DNA of 64,000 nt from Spisula solida. Lineage: Eukaryota > Mollusca > Bivalvia > Venerida > Mactridae. Under the pieces are notes generated by a model, which saw nothing but the letters and a program-made list of their open reading frames with translations, was not told the DNA's origin and did no database searches. Shown in pieces: positions 57,101-61,767 of this stretch. A program made the position numbers and the translations under genes. Position 1 is the first letter of the stretch; each line of letters opens with the position of its first letter. The stretch covers positions 38,816,601 through 38,880,600 of the forward strand of contig OX365948.1 in assembly GCA_947247005.1 (NCBI GenBank), in the 5' to 3' direction.

Positions 57101-59336
57101 CAGGGGCTAGTTTCATAGACCTATCTTACTACAGTATATACCCGCCCATAAGTCGGATAAAATCAAGTTAGATAAAAGTCTAAAAAGCCAACTAGACTTT
57201 GATTGATGTCAAAAAATCTAATATAAGAAGTACAAGTTACGACCTATTATGCGGATATCAAAGCATGGGTCATGGTGAAAAAGTGACTTTTTGAAATTTT
57301 CTAGACACCTTTTACCTGACTTATGGGCGATGATATACGTAGCTAAGATTCGGCTTATTCATATGCTATTTTAAGCAACCTTTGGCTAGCATTCAAGCTA
57401 ATTAATGTGAACTAGAACTAACATAAATAACAATTTTACTGTTACAAAAATGTATAGGTTTATTTAGTATGCTCTCAATAGAATGCGTTAAAAAGCCTCA
57501 TCTTAGCTAAGATATGTCTATGAACAAGTATGGGGCATAATCTACAAAGTCTGACAGAATTGGATTCAGTCAAAAGTTAACACATAATGCACAGGGGTGT
57601 CATTATTCCTGATTGATCCGGAATTCCGGATTTATCTATCCTGAAAGAGCTATTACTGATGAAAATATCTCAAGAAATAGCGAAGGTCAATTAAATCTGC
57701 TCTGGAGGATTTTATTTTTTAAAAAACTGAATTGAAAATGGAAACAATGAGGTTGAAGGCCTCTTGGTTGGCAAAAATGGTCGGTTGCATATAATCAGGA
57801 TTTTTAATTTGGCTCGGTTGACACCCTGAGTATGTCTACTTCAATATATGCTCAATAAACAATTATAAACATTTCTTATCATTTTTCATACTTAATAGCC
57901 TGGATGTACCCCTATATACCGGTGTATATTAAAAAATCTGAGATCTAACTCCATTTCAGTGGAGAAATCTACTTACATGTATAGGTCAATTTCCAACTTG
58001 GGTAGCCGAACGGGGGGATTAACTGTATAAACTCTATGGTTAAAGTACATAAACATTCATAAACTAGAAATACACCTATAGTATTGGGTTGATTTGTTGA
58101 TTCATGATCTCAAACTGTCAATTTCCAGTACTATATAAAGCATCTAATTATATTCCCAATATCTTGCATTTGCAGTATATGTATATATTACAGAATCTGA
58201 ATACCACACGACCTGTTGTCTTCACCAAGTTTCTGCCCAATGAAGGTTCAGCTTCCGTGTCATCTTCCATGGGAAAGAAAGAAGGTTTTCGTGTAAAGCA
58301 GAGAAAGAAAACGAAACCATGTATTGATGGTAAGGAACGAAGTAATAAAGTGACCGTTGTCACGATTGATTCAAAGTCTGAAGAGGAAGAGAAGAAGATA
58401 GAAAGTCTGACAGTCGATGAAGTTATTAAACTGAGTTTCGATGGTCAGATTGTGGAAAAACACAACATTGGTCATGATGACATGGAAAAACATTCTGTGA
58501 CATTTAGCTTGGGGGAGCAAGATGGCCACAGTTTACAGGATGGCTATTTAAATGCTAGTAAAGTTAGTTTTTCTGAACTTAATGGGAATAGTGATAAAAG
58601 ACATCCAAAAGTAAAACCCTCACAGCCAACATTTAGCACAAAACATAAAGAAGTGGACTTAGATATTATTGGAACTCTATCTGTGCCAAATGGTCAAAGA
58701 CCATTGTCAAGTGAGACAGCCGAAACGTCACCTAGTTATTATAGTACAAAATCTCCGTACATTCCAAGAGCCAATCAAGCCCGTACAGGAAGTGCCCGCA
58801 GTATGAGAAGCAGTTTGAAATCTGGAAAATCTGGAAAGCAGACGTCACTGGGCTCTGGGTCTGTTGTTAGTATGACTGGTTACCGGCCTAATGCTAATGA
58901 AGCAGAATATATTCAGATTGCTACTCCAGTGAAGAATCCGTATCCCTCAACACAGAAAAAATCACGAGAATCAGACTTCTCATCACAGAGCGAAGGTTCG
59001 AGGGGTCATATGGGCTTTACAGCATCAGGAATACGAGAACCTGTTCCCTCACCGGAATTAGAACAAAATGAGAGTATTGATGAAACACACAATCCCATGA
59101 CCCCGGCTGTTGAAATCAAGCCAGTCAATAAAATGTCAGCTCCAGCTCTTTCTATCAGCATACCTACAGCAGATTTTACGGACTCTGCTTTAAATTCACC
59201 AACTCGTATACAAGGTGTTGAGTCATCACCACAAATGAGACGTGCCAAAGATATGCGTGATGAGCAGATTGATCAGATAACGTCACTGTTAGTTGATGCA
59301 ATTATCGGTCCTAATGAGACAAACGGAGAGGCATGA
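25566..59336 (+). CDS. Nine-exon gene for an unrecognised 737-residue protein (whole CDS span)
   Basis: Coding exons: 25566-25640, 40496-40671, 43736-43833, 44598-44696, 46179-46436, 47276-47329, 55886-56045, 56384-56534 and 58194-59336. All join in frame through GT-AG introns into 2214 bases, stop included. Residues 1-116 are basic, with a PPRRSKTPRKS patch at about 90-100. Residues 150-235 include an aromatic/charged segment around HDNFMIVHAERDLIETRRSY. Residues 236-254 are acidic. Residues 392-399 (KQRKKTKP) could be a nuclear signal. Residues 418-442 are acidic, then comes a long Ser/Pro-rich disordered region and a C-terminal helix-like stretch with DEQIDQITSLLVDAII. No signal peptide, membrane segment or enzyme motif is visible. 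I do not recognise the family. A cytoskeletal or nuclear scaffold role is a guess only. An in-frame stop at 25515-25517 precedes the ATG. Confidence 0.8.
26089..26334 (+). mobile_element. TATACCCCCGC dispersed repeat, copy 1
   Basis: The start is nearly palindromic (TATACCCCCGCACAACGAG then TGTAAGGGGGTATA). It is followed by CTGTCTGTCTGTCC repeats, a conserved body (GGACGCAACTCC, TTTTGGCAGGATTTC, AACAACCTCAACATATAGAT) and a GGCGGGGGTATATTAG end. Copies at 43420-43682 and 51934-52203 have the same length and order. Known style in bivalves. No protein; the short frames inside are artefacts. Confidence 0.85.
27387..28156 (+). repeat. Left LTR
   Basis: 770 bp, starting TTTATGATGTAAAATTTG and ending GCTTCATTATA. 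It contains a TATATAAG box at 27736-27743 that could serve as the Pol II promoter of the element. The orientation is set by the PBS-like sequence after it. Confidence 0.9.
28706..29475 (+). repeat. Right LTR
   Basis: Direct copy of 27387-28156 at a constant offset of 1319 bases. No mismatch was seen over 770 bp. Confidence 0.9.
30160..30570 (+). repeat. Diverged GTGAGC-family repeat fragment
   Basis: GCAAGGTGAGCTTTTGTGATC near 30164 and repeated motifs such as CTCTATAAAATCTAGGTCAA and TTGGGTCATCTTGGGTC match the body of the element at 50928-51748. It is interrupted by the palindromic insertion at 30356-30447. Confidence 0.65.
30356..30447. mobile_element. 92-bp palindromic transposon with 8-bp target duplication
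   Basis: Left arm 30356-30395 and right arm 30408-30447 are exact inverted repeats of 40 bases (starting CACAGGTCCATGAAAAGTGA) with a 12-base AT loop. TTCTGAAC occurs directly outside both ends (30348-30355 and 30448-30455). The surrounding repeat continues across the site, so the insertion boundary is firm. An 8-bp duplication fits hAT-type transposition, which is inference. Confidence 0.9.
31323..31364 (+). promoter_or_regulatory. Possible TATA box and initiator in intron 1
   Basis: TATAAAAG at 31323-31330 is followed about 35 bases later by an initiator-like TCACAGT (31358-31364), then possible donor sites near 31484 and 31540. This could be an internal promoter of the gene or of a solo LTR. 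There is no transcript evidence. Confidence 0.25.
32028..32640 (+). mobile_element. Mollusc-type dispersed repeat (AGCTTGACTTTTGAAG... family)
   Basis: The start forms a hairpin: AGCTTGACTTTTGAAGAAAA with AAAGTCGAGCT. The body holds three similar subunits with CTCAAAGACTATCAAAGGTATC and GAGTTATCTGCCCTTGTTT. The end reads GGTTGGCGGTACTCTTGTTA. Architecture and ending match a class of bivalve repeats I recall. It has no protein. Confidence 0.6.
33417..33627. mobile_element. TAGTCCAGT-family TA-target MITE, copy 2 (complete)
   Basis: Ends TAGTCCAGTCAGGATA and TATCCTAACTGGACTA with TA duplicated outside (33415-33416 and 33628-33629). At 211 bp it is uninterrupted and is the empty-site control for 15193-15926. 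Confidence 0.9.
33828..34415. repeat. Minisatellite, about 38 bp, roughly 15 copies
   Basis: The unit is TTCTGAATATTTTAAAGGGA then GATTACTCAATTTTAGGT. Copies at 33928, 33966 and 34004 are exactly 38 apart. Later copies vary in length and sequence, so it is older or less homogenised than the arrays at 36.2 and 37.6 kb. Confidence 0.85.
34416..35370. other. No coding feature seen (intron 1)
   Basis: AT-rich intronic sequence. A tRNA-like fragment with CTATCTAAGCTGGTTGG near 35291 resembles the units at 35.8-36.1 kb. Confidence 0.4.
35379..35790 (+). mobile_element. tRNA-Asp-like SINE (copy 2 of the 6992 family)
   Basis: The head folds well: anticodon arm CTGGA-CTGTCAA-TCCAG (anticodon GTC, as in tRNA-Asp) and T arm TGTGG-GTTCAAT-CCACG. 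The body CATTTCTGAAATTCTATTTG then TTTCCCAC matches 7172-7210. The tail TTGACGCTATATAAATCTGG is of a type common on LINE-mobilised SINEs of marine invertebrates. The acceptor stem is not complete, so it is a SINE head, not a tRNA gene. Confidence 0.75.
35831..36097. repeat. Tandem repeat, 89 bp x 3
   Basis: CTGTCAATCCTGCAAGGATT starts at 35831, 35920 and 36009 (third copy CAATGATT), each followed by GTTACACAGTTTGGTC-like sequence. The unit resembles the anticodon part of the neighbouring SINE head, suggesting tandem amplification of a tRNA-like piece. Confidence 0.85.
36188..36529. repeat. Minisatellite, 18 bp x 19
   Basis: Nineteen copies of ATTAGTGCTGTTCTTTCC. Variants GTGCT, GAGCT and CAGCT are distributed in blocks and a few copies have TTTTC. 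A twentieth copy (36530-36547) is degenerate. Open frames of 121-145 residues on both strands are period artefacts. Confidence 0.95.
36608..37077. mobile_element. GGGTACTG-family inverted-repeat element, copy 2
   Basis: Left end GGGTACTGTTTTATCAAAGC is identical over 20 bases to that at 18068. Right end AGTAAAACAGTACCC. The interior differs from copy 1. No coding capacity. It starts about 80 bp after the 18-bp minisatellite. Confidence 0.75.
37587..38557. repeat. Minisatellite, 22 bp x 44
   Basis: The unit is GGTATCAAGTTGGACCCACA plus TT. Variants with CTCACATT and with AAGCTGGACTCATATT recur at spacings that are exact multiples of 22 (308, 88, 154, 88, 132), so no indels have accumulated and multi-unit blocks were copied. 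Because 22 is not a multiple of three, long frames (up to 327 residues) exist only because no unit frame has a stop. They are not genes. Confidence 0.95.
38558..39685. other. No coding feature seen (intron 1)
   Basis: A minus-strand frame at 39033-39308 has no family signature. AGTACTTTTTTGACAGTACT is a local duplication at about 38931. Nothing else is supported. Confidence 0.4.
39686..39757. mobile_element. 72-bp hairpin (MITE-like)
   Basis: AGGGCTCGGTGCAAAACTAT (left) and the complement of ATAGTTTTGCACTGAGCCCT (right) pair with one mismatch, leaving a central loop of about 25 bases. Minimal inverted-repeat element. No clear target duplication. Confidence 0.65.
40496..40671 (+). CDS. Exon 2
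   Basis: Preceded by TATATTTCAG and followed by GTAAGT. Phase 0 in, two bases carried out. Encodes residues 26-83 plus part of 84, including KRPLGDIETKHRYTPTQP and YRPKSSADIISEQHALIHK. The minus-strand frame across it (40492-40698) is a shadow. Confidence 0.85.
40706..41245 (+). mobile_element. tRNA-derived SINE family B, copy 3, interrupted
   Basis: Head TTGATAGCCTAGTAATAGAG, body TTAAACTGGCTTCTATTCTC and ACATCAGGAATGGGATGTCG, then tail ACCTTAA...ATAAATTAGCATAAACC. The tail is split by a 289-bp insertion at its TTAA. It starts 35 bp after the exon 2 donor. Confidence 0.8.
40938..41226. mobile_element. TTAA-target MITE inserted in a SINE
   Basis: Ends AGGGGCATGCCC and GGGCATGCCCCT are exact inverted repeats, with further similarity inward (GAACTGAAGTGTCT against GAAACTGGAGTGTCT). 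TTAA flanks both sides (40934-40937 and 41227-41230). The SINE copy at 20332-20590 has one uninterrupted TTAA at this place. TTAA duplication is characteristic of piggyBac and Kolobok elements. Which one is unknown. No transposase inside. Confidence 0.9.
42133..42182. repeat. (ATCA)n microsatellite
   Basis: About eleven perfect ATCA tetramers. Degenerate ATCAAT and AATCATT words continue to about 42370, suggesting an older, larger array. Confidence 0.9.
42400..43183. other. No coding feature seen (intron 2)
   Basis: AT-rich intron sequence without supported elements. Confidence 0.4.
43184..43231. repeat. (AAGTA)n microsatellite
   Basis: AAGTA pentamers from about 43190 to 43230, with one CAAAG interruption and AGTA tetramers at the left edge. 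Confidence 0.85.
43420..43682 (+). mobile_element. TATACCCCCGC dispersed repeat, copy 2
   Basis: Same start, CTGTCCGTCCGTC tract, body and GGGGTATATTAG end as the copies at 26089 and 51934, with scattered substitutions. It ends 53 bases before exon 3, so it lies where the branch point and polypyrimidine tract of that intron begin. Confidence 0.85.
43736..43833 (+). CDS. Exon 3
   Basis: Acceptor CATTACAG, donor GTGAGT. Completes Arg84 (AG|A) and encodes residues 85-116 (NIASAPPRRSKTPRKSSANN and 12 more), carrying one base out. Basic, proline- and serine-containing, probably disordered. Confidence 0.85.
44189..44427. mobile_element. AGTCCCC/CCGGTTTT-family element, copy 1
   Basis: Left end AGTCCCCTACTGGTTTTAAG and right end AAAAACCGGTAGGGACT are inverted repeats. 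The body GGAAACTGTTTGAGTTATGT is shared with 63572-63738, and GACGGACGGAGGGC-like sequence precedes the right end. Short non-autonomous element. Target duplication not resolved. Confidence 0.7.
44598..44696 (+). CDS. Exon 4
   Basis: Acceptor GTGCTTTCAG, donor GTACTT. 99 bases, phase 1 in and out: residues 117-149 (VEVQGRPLTSLSQRPSEQTH and 13 more). Being a multiple of three with equal phases, it could be skipped without a frameshift. Confidence 0.85.
44700..45760. other. No coding feature seen (intron 4)
   Basis: AT-rich intron without supported elements apart from the hairpin that follows. Confidence 0.4.
45761..45881. mobile_element. Long hairpin, perfect 34-base core arms
   Basis: 45773-45841 is a perfect inverted repeat: 34-base arms around a single central base (TTTTTCACTAGGCCTACTGT at the start). 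TTGCATTTATAATTT and its complement (45761-45775 and 45867-45881) extend the inverted repeat outward, separated on the right by a T-rich tract. Together this looks like a 121-bp foldback transposon with a later insertion or slippage in one arm. Confidence 0.8.
46179..46436 (+). CDS. Exon 5
   Basis: Acceptor GGAATTTTGCAG, donor GTGAGT. 258 bases, phase 1 in and out: residues 150-235. Contains HDNFMIVHAERDLIETRRSY, WEPENHDLNQGTFQRGKKPP and SVDSWLTFSGSQTDESQG. The HDNF...ERDLIETRRSYR part is the most structured-looking segment of the protein. Confidence 0.88.
46437..47275. other. No coding feature seen (intron 5)
   Basis: A CAGGACRAG-type word recurs in both directions at 46540-46630. No element was resolved. 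Confidence 0.35.
47276..47329 (+). CDS. Exon 6 (small, acidic)
   Basis: Acceptor TATGATAG is weak in pyrimidines and the donor GTTGTA is weak. The 54-base exon keeps phase 1 in and out and encodes residues 236-253 (DHVLETFLEDSEDSSDAE). Possibly an alternatively used cassette. The composition fits the adjoining exons. Confidence 0.6.
47330..48514. other. No coding feature seen (intron 6)
   Basis: Intron sequence without supported elements. The minus-strand frame at 47649-47837 has no signature. Confidence 0.4.
48515..49996. repeat. Minisatellite, 39 bp x 38
   Basis: Units start CTTGGTATACTCACTATTTA and continue TTACATGGGAAGGATGACC. First starts at 48515 and 48554, last at 49958, all in exact 39-base register. 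Variants (ATAGG, TAGTTATT, AACATAGG, CTAGGTATAC) recur in the same order near 48554-48740 and 48750-48960, indicating copying of multi-unit blocks. Frames of 282 and 215 residues are period artefacts. Confidence 0.95.
50005..50798. mobile_element. TA-target inverted-repeat element next to the 39-bp array
   Basis: TA-CTGTATTCCTAGA at the left and TCTAGGAATACAG-TA at the right are exact inverted repeats with TA duplicated. Subterminal sequence on both sides is rich in TTTCGCG and GCGAA words. It begins nine bases after the minisatellite. No transposase. Fragments with similar TTCGCG content occur at 62161-62335. Confidence 0.8.
50928..51748 (+). mobile_element. AGCTCACCTGAGC-family dispersed repeat, long copy
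   Basis: The start AGCTCACCTGAGC pairs with GCTCAAGGTGAGCT. The body consists of about four tandem subunits of roughly 140 bp, each with GAGGTCAC, CTTTATGAAACTTGGTCACA, ATCTAGG and CTGGGTCAT. The end is GGGCCACATGGCCCTCTTGT plus T's. I recall this architecture from bivalve repeats. Fragments lie at 30160-30570 and 56081-56305. Confidence 0.7.
51934..52203 (+). mobile_element. TATACCCCCGC dispersed repeat, copy 3
   Basis: Full-length copy with the CTGTCTGCCTGTCTGTCTG tract and the same body and end as copies 1 and 2. The open frame at 51873-52178 crosses into it and is not a gene. Confidence 0.85.
52204..53077. other. No coding feature seen (intron 6)
   Basis: No supported exon, RNA or element boundary. 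Confidence 0.4.
53405..53482 (+). other. tRNA-like sequence, left (Thr-AGT-like)
   Basis: Acceptor pairing of about 5 of 7, a perfect D stem (GCTC/GAGC), a loop CTAGTAA (AGT) and a B-box GGTTCGAGCCC are visible. The anticodon and T stems are broken, so it is a relic or promoter module, not a working tRNA. Confidence 0.55.
53645..53719 (-). other. tRNA-like sequence, right
   Basis: On the minus strand: TTAGCTCAATCGGTAGAACG (A-box and D arm), loop CTAGTAG, and T arm ACAGG-TTCAAAT-CCTGC (4 of 5 pairs). It resembles the left copy and faces it across about 160 bases. The anticodon stem does not pair. Confidence 0.55.
54365..54516. mobile_element. 152-bp hairpin MITE (TAGGCCTTTTCG)
   Basis: Inverted repeats of about 50 bases with a few mismatches: TAGGCCTTTTCGA at the left and TCGAAAAGGCCTA at the right, both followed inward by CTGTTTCGTG and CTGGTTCCC. 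The inner CTGGTTCCC is shared with the ends of the 958-bp element 300 bases upstream. No transposase. Confidence 0.8.
54517..55885. other. No coding feature seen (intron 6, distal part)
   Basis: A frame at 55092-55343 has a protein-like look (SQESQNHGPSRLKSVSEEQG) but enters in the wrong phase for splicing to exon 6 and lacks a clear donor. See the rejected list. TACGAAA-rich words at 55620-55700 resemble TTCGCG-type transposon relics. Confidence 0.4.
55886..56045 (+). CDS. Exon 7
   Basis: Acceptor TATATTACAG, donor GTATGT (56046). Completes Asp254 and encodes residues 255-306 (VEAAGDYYNVEGGVGSRIAQ, then QKGDKIRIGINGNVQSQDLK), carrying two bases out. The open frame running on to 56313 reads into intron repeat sequence. 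Confidence 0.85.
56081..56305 (+). repeat. GTGAGC-family repeat fragment in intron 7
   Basis: GATGAGCTTTTGTGATCTCTA, CTTGATGAAACTTGGTCGCA and GGTCAAAACTAGGTCACAAT match the subunits of 50928-51748. It starts 36 bases after the exon 7 donor and fills most of intron 7. Confidence 0.65.
56384..56534 (+). CDS. Exon 8
   Basis: Acceptor TTTCCTTACAG, donor GTAAGT. Completes Val307 (GT|A) and encodes residues 308-357, with EEGKENMARND, IIPLSWDDQVQASEAKVL and TPRGPPADKANY. Ends in phase 0. Confidence 0.87.
56547..57126. repeat. Minisatellite, 29 bp x 20, adjacent to the exon 8 donor
   Basis: Units TACTAGGGGCCCGTTTCATA plus GACCTATCT in exact 29-base register from 56547 to 57126. Two main variants, GGGCCCG and GGGCTAG (the latter often with GACATATCT), alternate in blocks. 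The first unit starts 12 bases downstream of the last base of exon 8. Confidence 0.95.
57127..58193. other. Remainder of intron 8
   Basis: No supported element. CTTAGCTAAGATATGTCTATGAA near 57500 resembles the array unit in the opposite sense (GTCTATGA), so it may be an old flank of the source sequence. Confidence 0.4.
58194..59336 (+). CDS. Exon 9 (last coding exon)
   Basis: Residues 358-737 and a TGA stop. Contains TTRPVVFTKFLPNEG, a basic KQRKKTKP (392-399), an acidic SEEEEKKIESLTVDEVIKLS, a Ser-rich SARSMRSSLKSGKSGKQTSL segment and a C-terminal RDEQIDQITSLLVDAII helix-like stretch. Two acceptors are possible, TTTGCAG before 58176 and ATTACAG before 58194. Both keep the frame and differ by six residues (YMYILQ). 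Minus-strand frames at 58148-58363 and 59006-59248 are shadows. Confidence 0.9.
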   Translation, partial: NLNTTRPVVFTKFLPNEGSASVSSSMGKKEGFRVKQRKKTKPCIDGKERSNKVTVVTIDSKSEEEEKKIESLTVDEVIKLSFDGQIVEKHNIGHDDMEKHSVTFSLGEQDGHSLQDGYLNASKVSFSELNGNSDKRHPKVKPSQPTFSTKHKEVDLDIIGTLSVPNGQRPLSSETAETSPSYYSTKSPYIPRANQARTGSARSMRSSLKSGKSGKQTSLGSGSVVSMTGYRPNANEAEYIQIATPVKNPYPSTQKKSRESDFSSQSEGSRGHMGFTASGIREPVPSPELEQNESIDETHNPMTPAVEIKPVNKMSAPALSISIPTADFTDSALNSPTRIQGVESSPQMRRAKDMRDEQIDQITSLLVDAIIGPNETNGEA

Positions 59337-59754
59337 TTGGACGTCATGTTTACTTCTTCGTTGTGACGTCTCTATATGAACACCAGCATGCATTTAGTAC
59401 CTACCAGAATATATCTAATCTTTCGAATGCTTGAACATGCTTCCAGGATATCAAAATCATAATCTCTCATATTTTTTTCCCTTTCACTGTAAGTTATAGT
59501 CAGCCCAGGAACGCATGAAAGATGGGCAAGATTGGTATAACCCAGTGAGGTAGATTCATCAGTTATGCAAGATTAGTATCAGTTATTTCTAGGTATAAAA
59601 TTAACTGTACGTGTTTACTTCTGTAATTGGTTACAACTTGAGCCCATACTGTATGGCGCCATTAGTTGACTAATCGCATTCATGTTTGTAGTTATCACAT
59701 TACCCTGGGCAAATTATATATACTGCCTGCTTATACACACAAAAATCATGAAAT

Positions 59755-59760
59755 AATAAA
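59755..59760 (+). terminator. Candidate proximal polyadenylation signal
   Basis: AATAAA about 420 bases after the stop, followed by a T-rich TAGTTTTGTT. A second AATAAA at 63290-63295, with a TTGTTTGTGTGAG tract after it, could give a long 3' UTR of about 3.95 kb. Sequence alone cannot choose. Confidence 0.45.
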
Positions 59761-60192
59761 TAGTTTTGTTCAAAGAAATGTAAATTAATGCATTTATAGG
59801 TCATTTACGTCACACACTGAATATGTCTGGAATTAATCAGATTTTTGCACATTCACTAAACATTATCTATAAAAATGATACATTGTGGTCTGTTCTAATT
59901 GTCATGTTGTATCTGTGAAACTACCTTCAAGAAAACGTATTTCTTTGATGAGTGACATTATGTTTTTAACTATCTTTACCAATTCATTGTTAGCCATGAC
60001 ATCATGATCTCCTGTGTATGGTGGAATCATTCCGAAAATGTTTATGTTCATTTAATGCTTTCTTTGATTTGCGGCTTTTATGGTTGTGTTCCTTAAAATT
60101 GTTAAAATTTGTTATTTTTTATGTTCATTTAAAGGTAATTGAAAAGAATTAAAGAGATATATTTGCTTTTTTTATTAATTTGTCTTTGTTTA

Positions 60193-60409
60193 AAAAGTAG
60201 TCAAGGGAGATAATTTGCCTTTGAAAAGTACTCAAGGGAGATAATTTGCCTTAGGAAAGTACTCAAGGGAGATAATTTGCCTTTGGAAAGTACTCAAGGG
60301 AGATAATTTGCCTTTGGAAAGTACTCAAGGGAGATAATTTGCTTTTGAAAAGTACACGAGGGAGATGATTTGCCTTTGACAGATAATTAAGGGAGATAAT
60401 TTTACTCTG
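60193..60409. repeat. Minisatellite, 31 bp x about 7
   Basis: Units AAAGTACTCAAGGGAGATAA plus TTTGCCTTTGG at 31-base intervals from 60193. The last two copies are diverged (ACACGAGGGAGATGATT and AGATAATTAAGGGAG). It may be transcribed in a long 3' UTR. Confidence 0.9.
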
Positions 60410-60906
60410 TAGATAGGCAGCGTTATTTGATATGATGCCAAATATCTAAATTTTTCAATTCATTTTGAATGAAATTTTTTTCTTGATCATGTTAATATTG
60501 AATACCATTAATAAATAATGAAGAATATTAATCCAGGAAATCTCTTAACATGTTTTAATTCATCTGAAACGTTAGGATTTCAGTCCCCTGCATTCCAAGG
60601 TCTTGTACCAGACTATTCCAACTTGGTGTAGAAAAGGGTCACCATTACTCTGTGCCATGCCCTCAATATGTAAAAGTTAATGTGATGAAAAATGGTCGAT
60701 TGTAACATAATGGTGCTACACTATAGTTCTATTGTCCATATTGTTACAATTTATTTTGCTTTTATGATTACGGTAAAGTTATGCTACATATTTTAGCTTT
60801 CATTTTGTTGCCACTATTATGACACCCCTTGTGTTATTCATAAGAGAAATATTTGTTATGTAGATTTCTGGATAAGATTAATTTACTGCTTTTTACTAAA
60901 ATATGC

Positions 60907-61221
60907 TGAGTTCCAAAAGTTGTGGACATTCTTTGTCATGGCGATGTCACAAAATATGGTGAAAAATTGTTGAAAATTAGGAGTATTTTGGTATATGTAT
61001 ATGCTTAAGAACATAATTTGGAGAACAAGATTTGCTCTAGTATACACACGAGGGGTGTTCCAGAAATAATAGGACTTTTCTCATAACTTCGTACTTTACA
61101 CTTACATTTTAATGAATTTTTTCTCACATGCATAACATTTTATGCTCTATATAATGGCAGCAACAGATTTTTGTTTATGTACATTTCACATTTCAAAAAA
61201 GTCGACAGTTTTTGGAACTCA
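60907..61221. mobile_element. TGAGTTCCAAAA inverted-repeat element
   Basis: TGAGTTCCAAAAGTTGTGGAC on the left is mirrored by GTCGACAGTTTTTGGAACTCA on the right. TA occurs just outside each end within a few bases. The interior has GAGGGGTGTTCCAGAAATAA, reminiscent of mariner-type ends, so a mariner-related origin is possible. No transposase. Confidence 0.7.
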
Positions 61222-61549
61222 AGGTATATAAAGTTTATTTTACTCATTTTAAAAAATGTTCGACTGAATCTGTTTCTTTCATAATTGTTTGTCAATACAA
61301 ATTAACTAGCTTTATTTTATTGTTTAATTGTTAAGTGTATGTGCTTTAGTTAGGCCAATTAATTGTCTGTTATTGTGTATGTGAAAGTCTTCTGTGATAT
61401 TAGTCAACACTTTTGACCTGTCGCTAATTAATCTCCGTGTGTTTTCGTTTTTGTACAGTAAGAATGTTTTGATGAGTTAAAATTACAACTCTGATTGGAC
61501 AACGGATAAGCATGGATATTCATGGGTGACAAGTTAATAGTGACAGGTA

Positions 61550-61767
61550 TAGTCCAGTTAGGATATTGTGACAGTGACGTTGCAGTTTATGTGTACGCAA
61601 AAAATCACAACCATTGTCTAAACAGGTAGAGCGAAGTTTAGTATGTTAGTTTAGTATGTAGTATTGAAATTACAGTTGTTTGTACAGTATAAGCCTTTAT
61701 AATTGGTTTTACACCGTTATAATGGACTCGACCGCTGCGTCACTGGATTTTTATCCTGACTGGACTA
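61550..61767. mobile_element. TAGTCCAGT-family TA-target MITE, copy 3 (inverted)
   Basis: 218 bp. Reads as the reverse complement of 33417-33627, with TA on both sides (61548-61549 and 61768-61769). It has a short extra TAGTTTAGTATG duplication in the middle. Confidence 0.9.

Noticed and set aside
58148..58363. Minus-strand frames at 58148-58363 and 59006-59248
   Set aside because: They lie antisense to exon 9, whose plus-strand frame is long, spliced in phase and unbroken.
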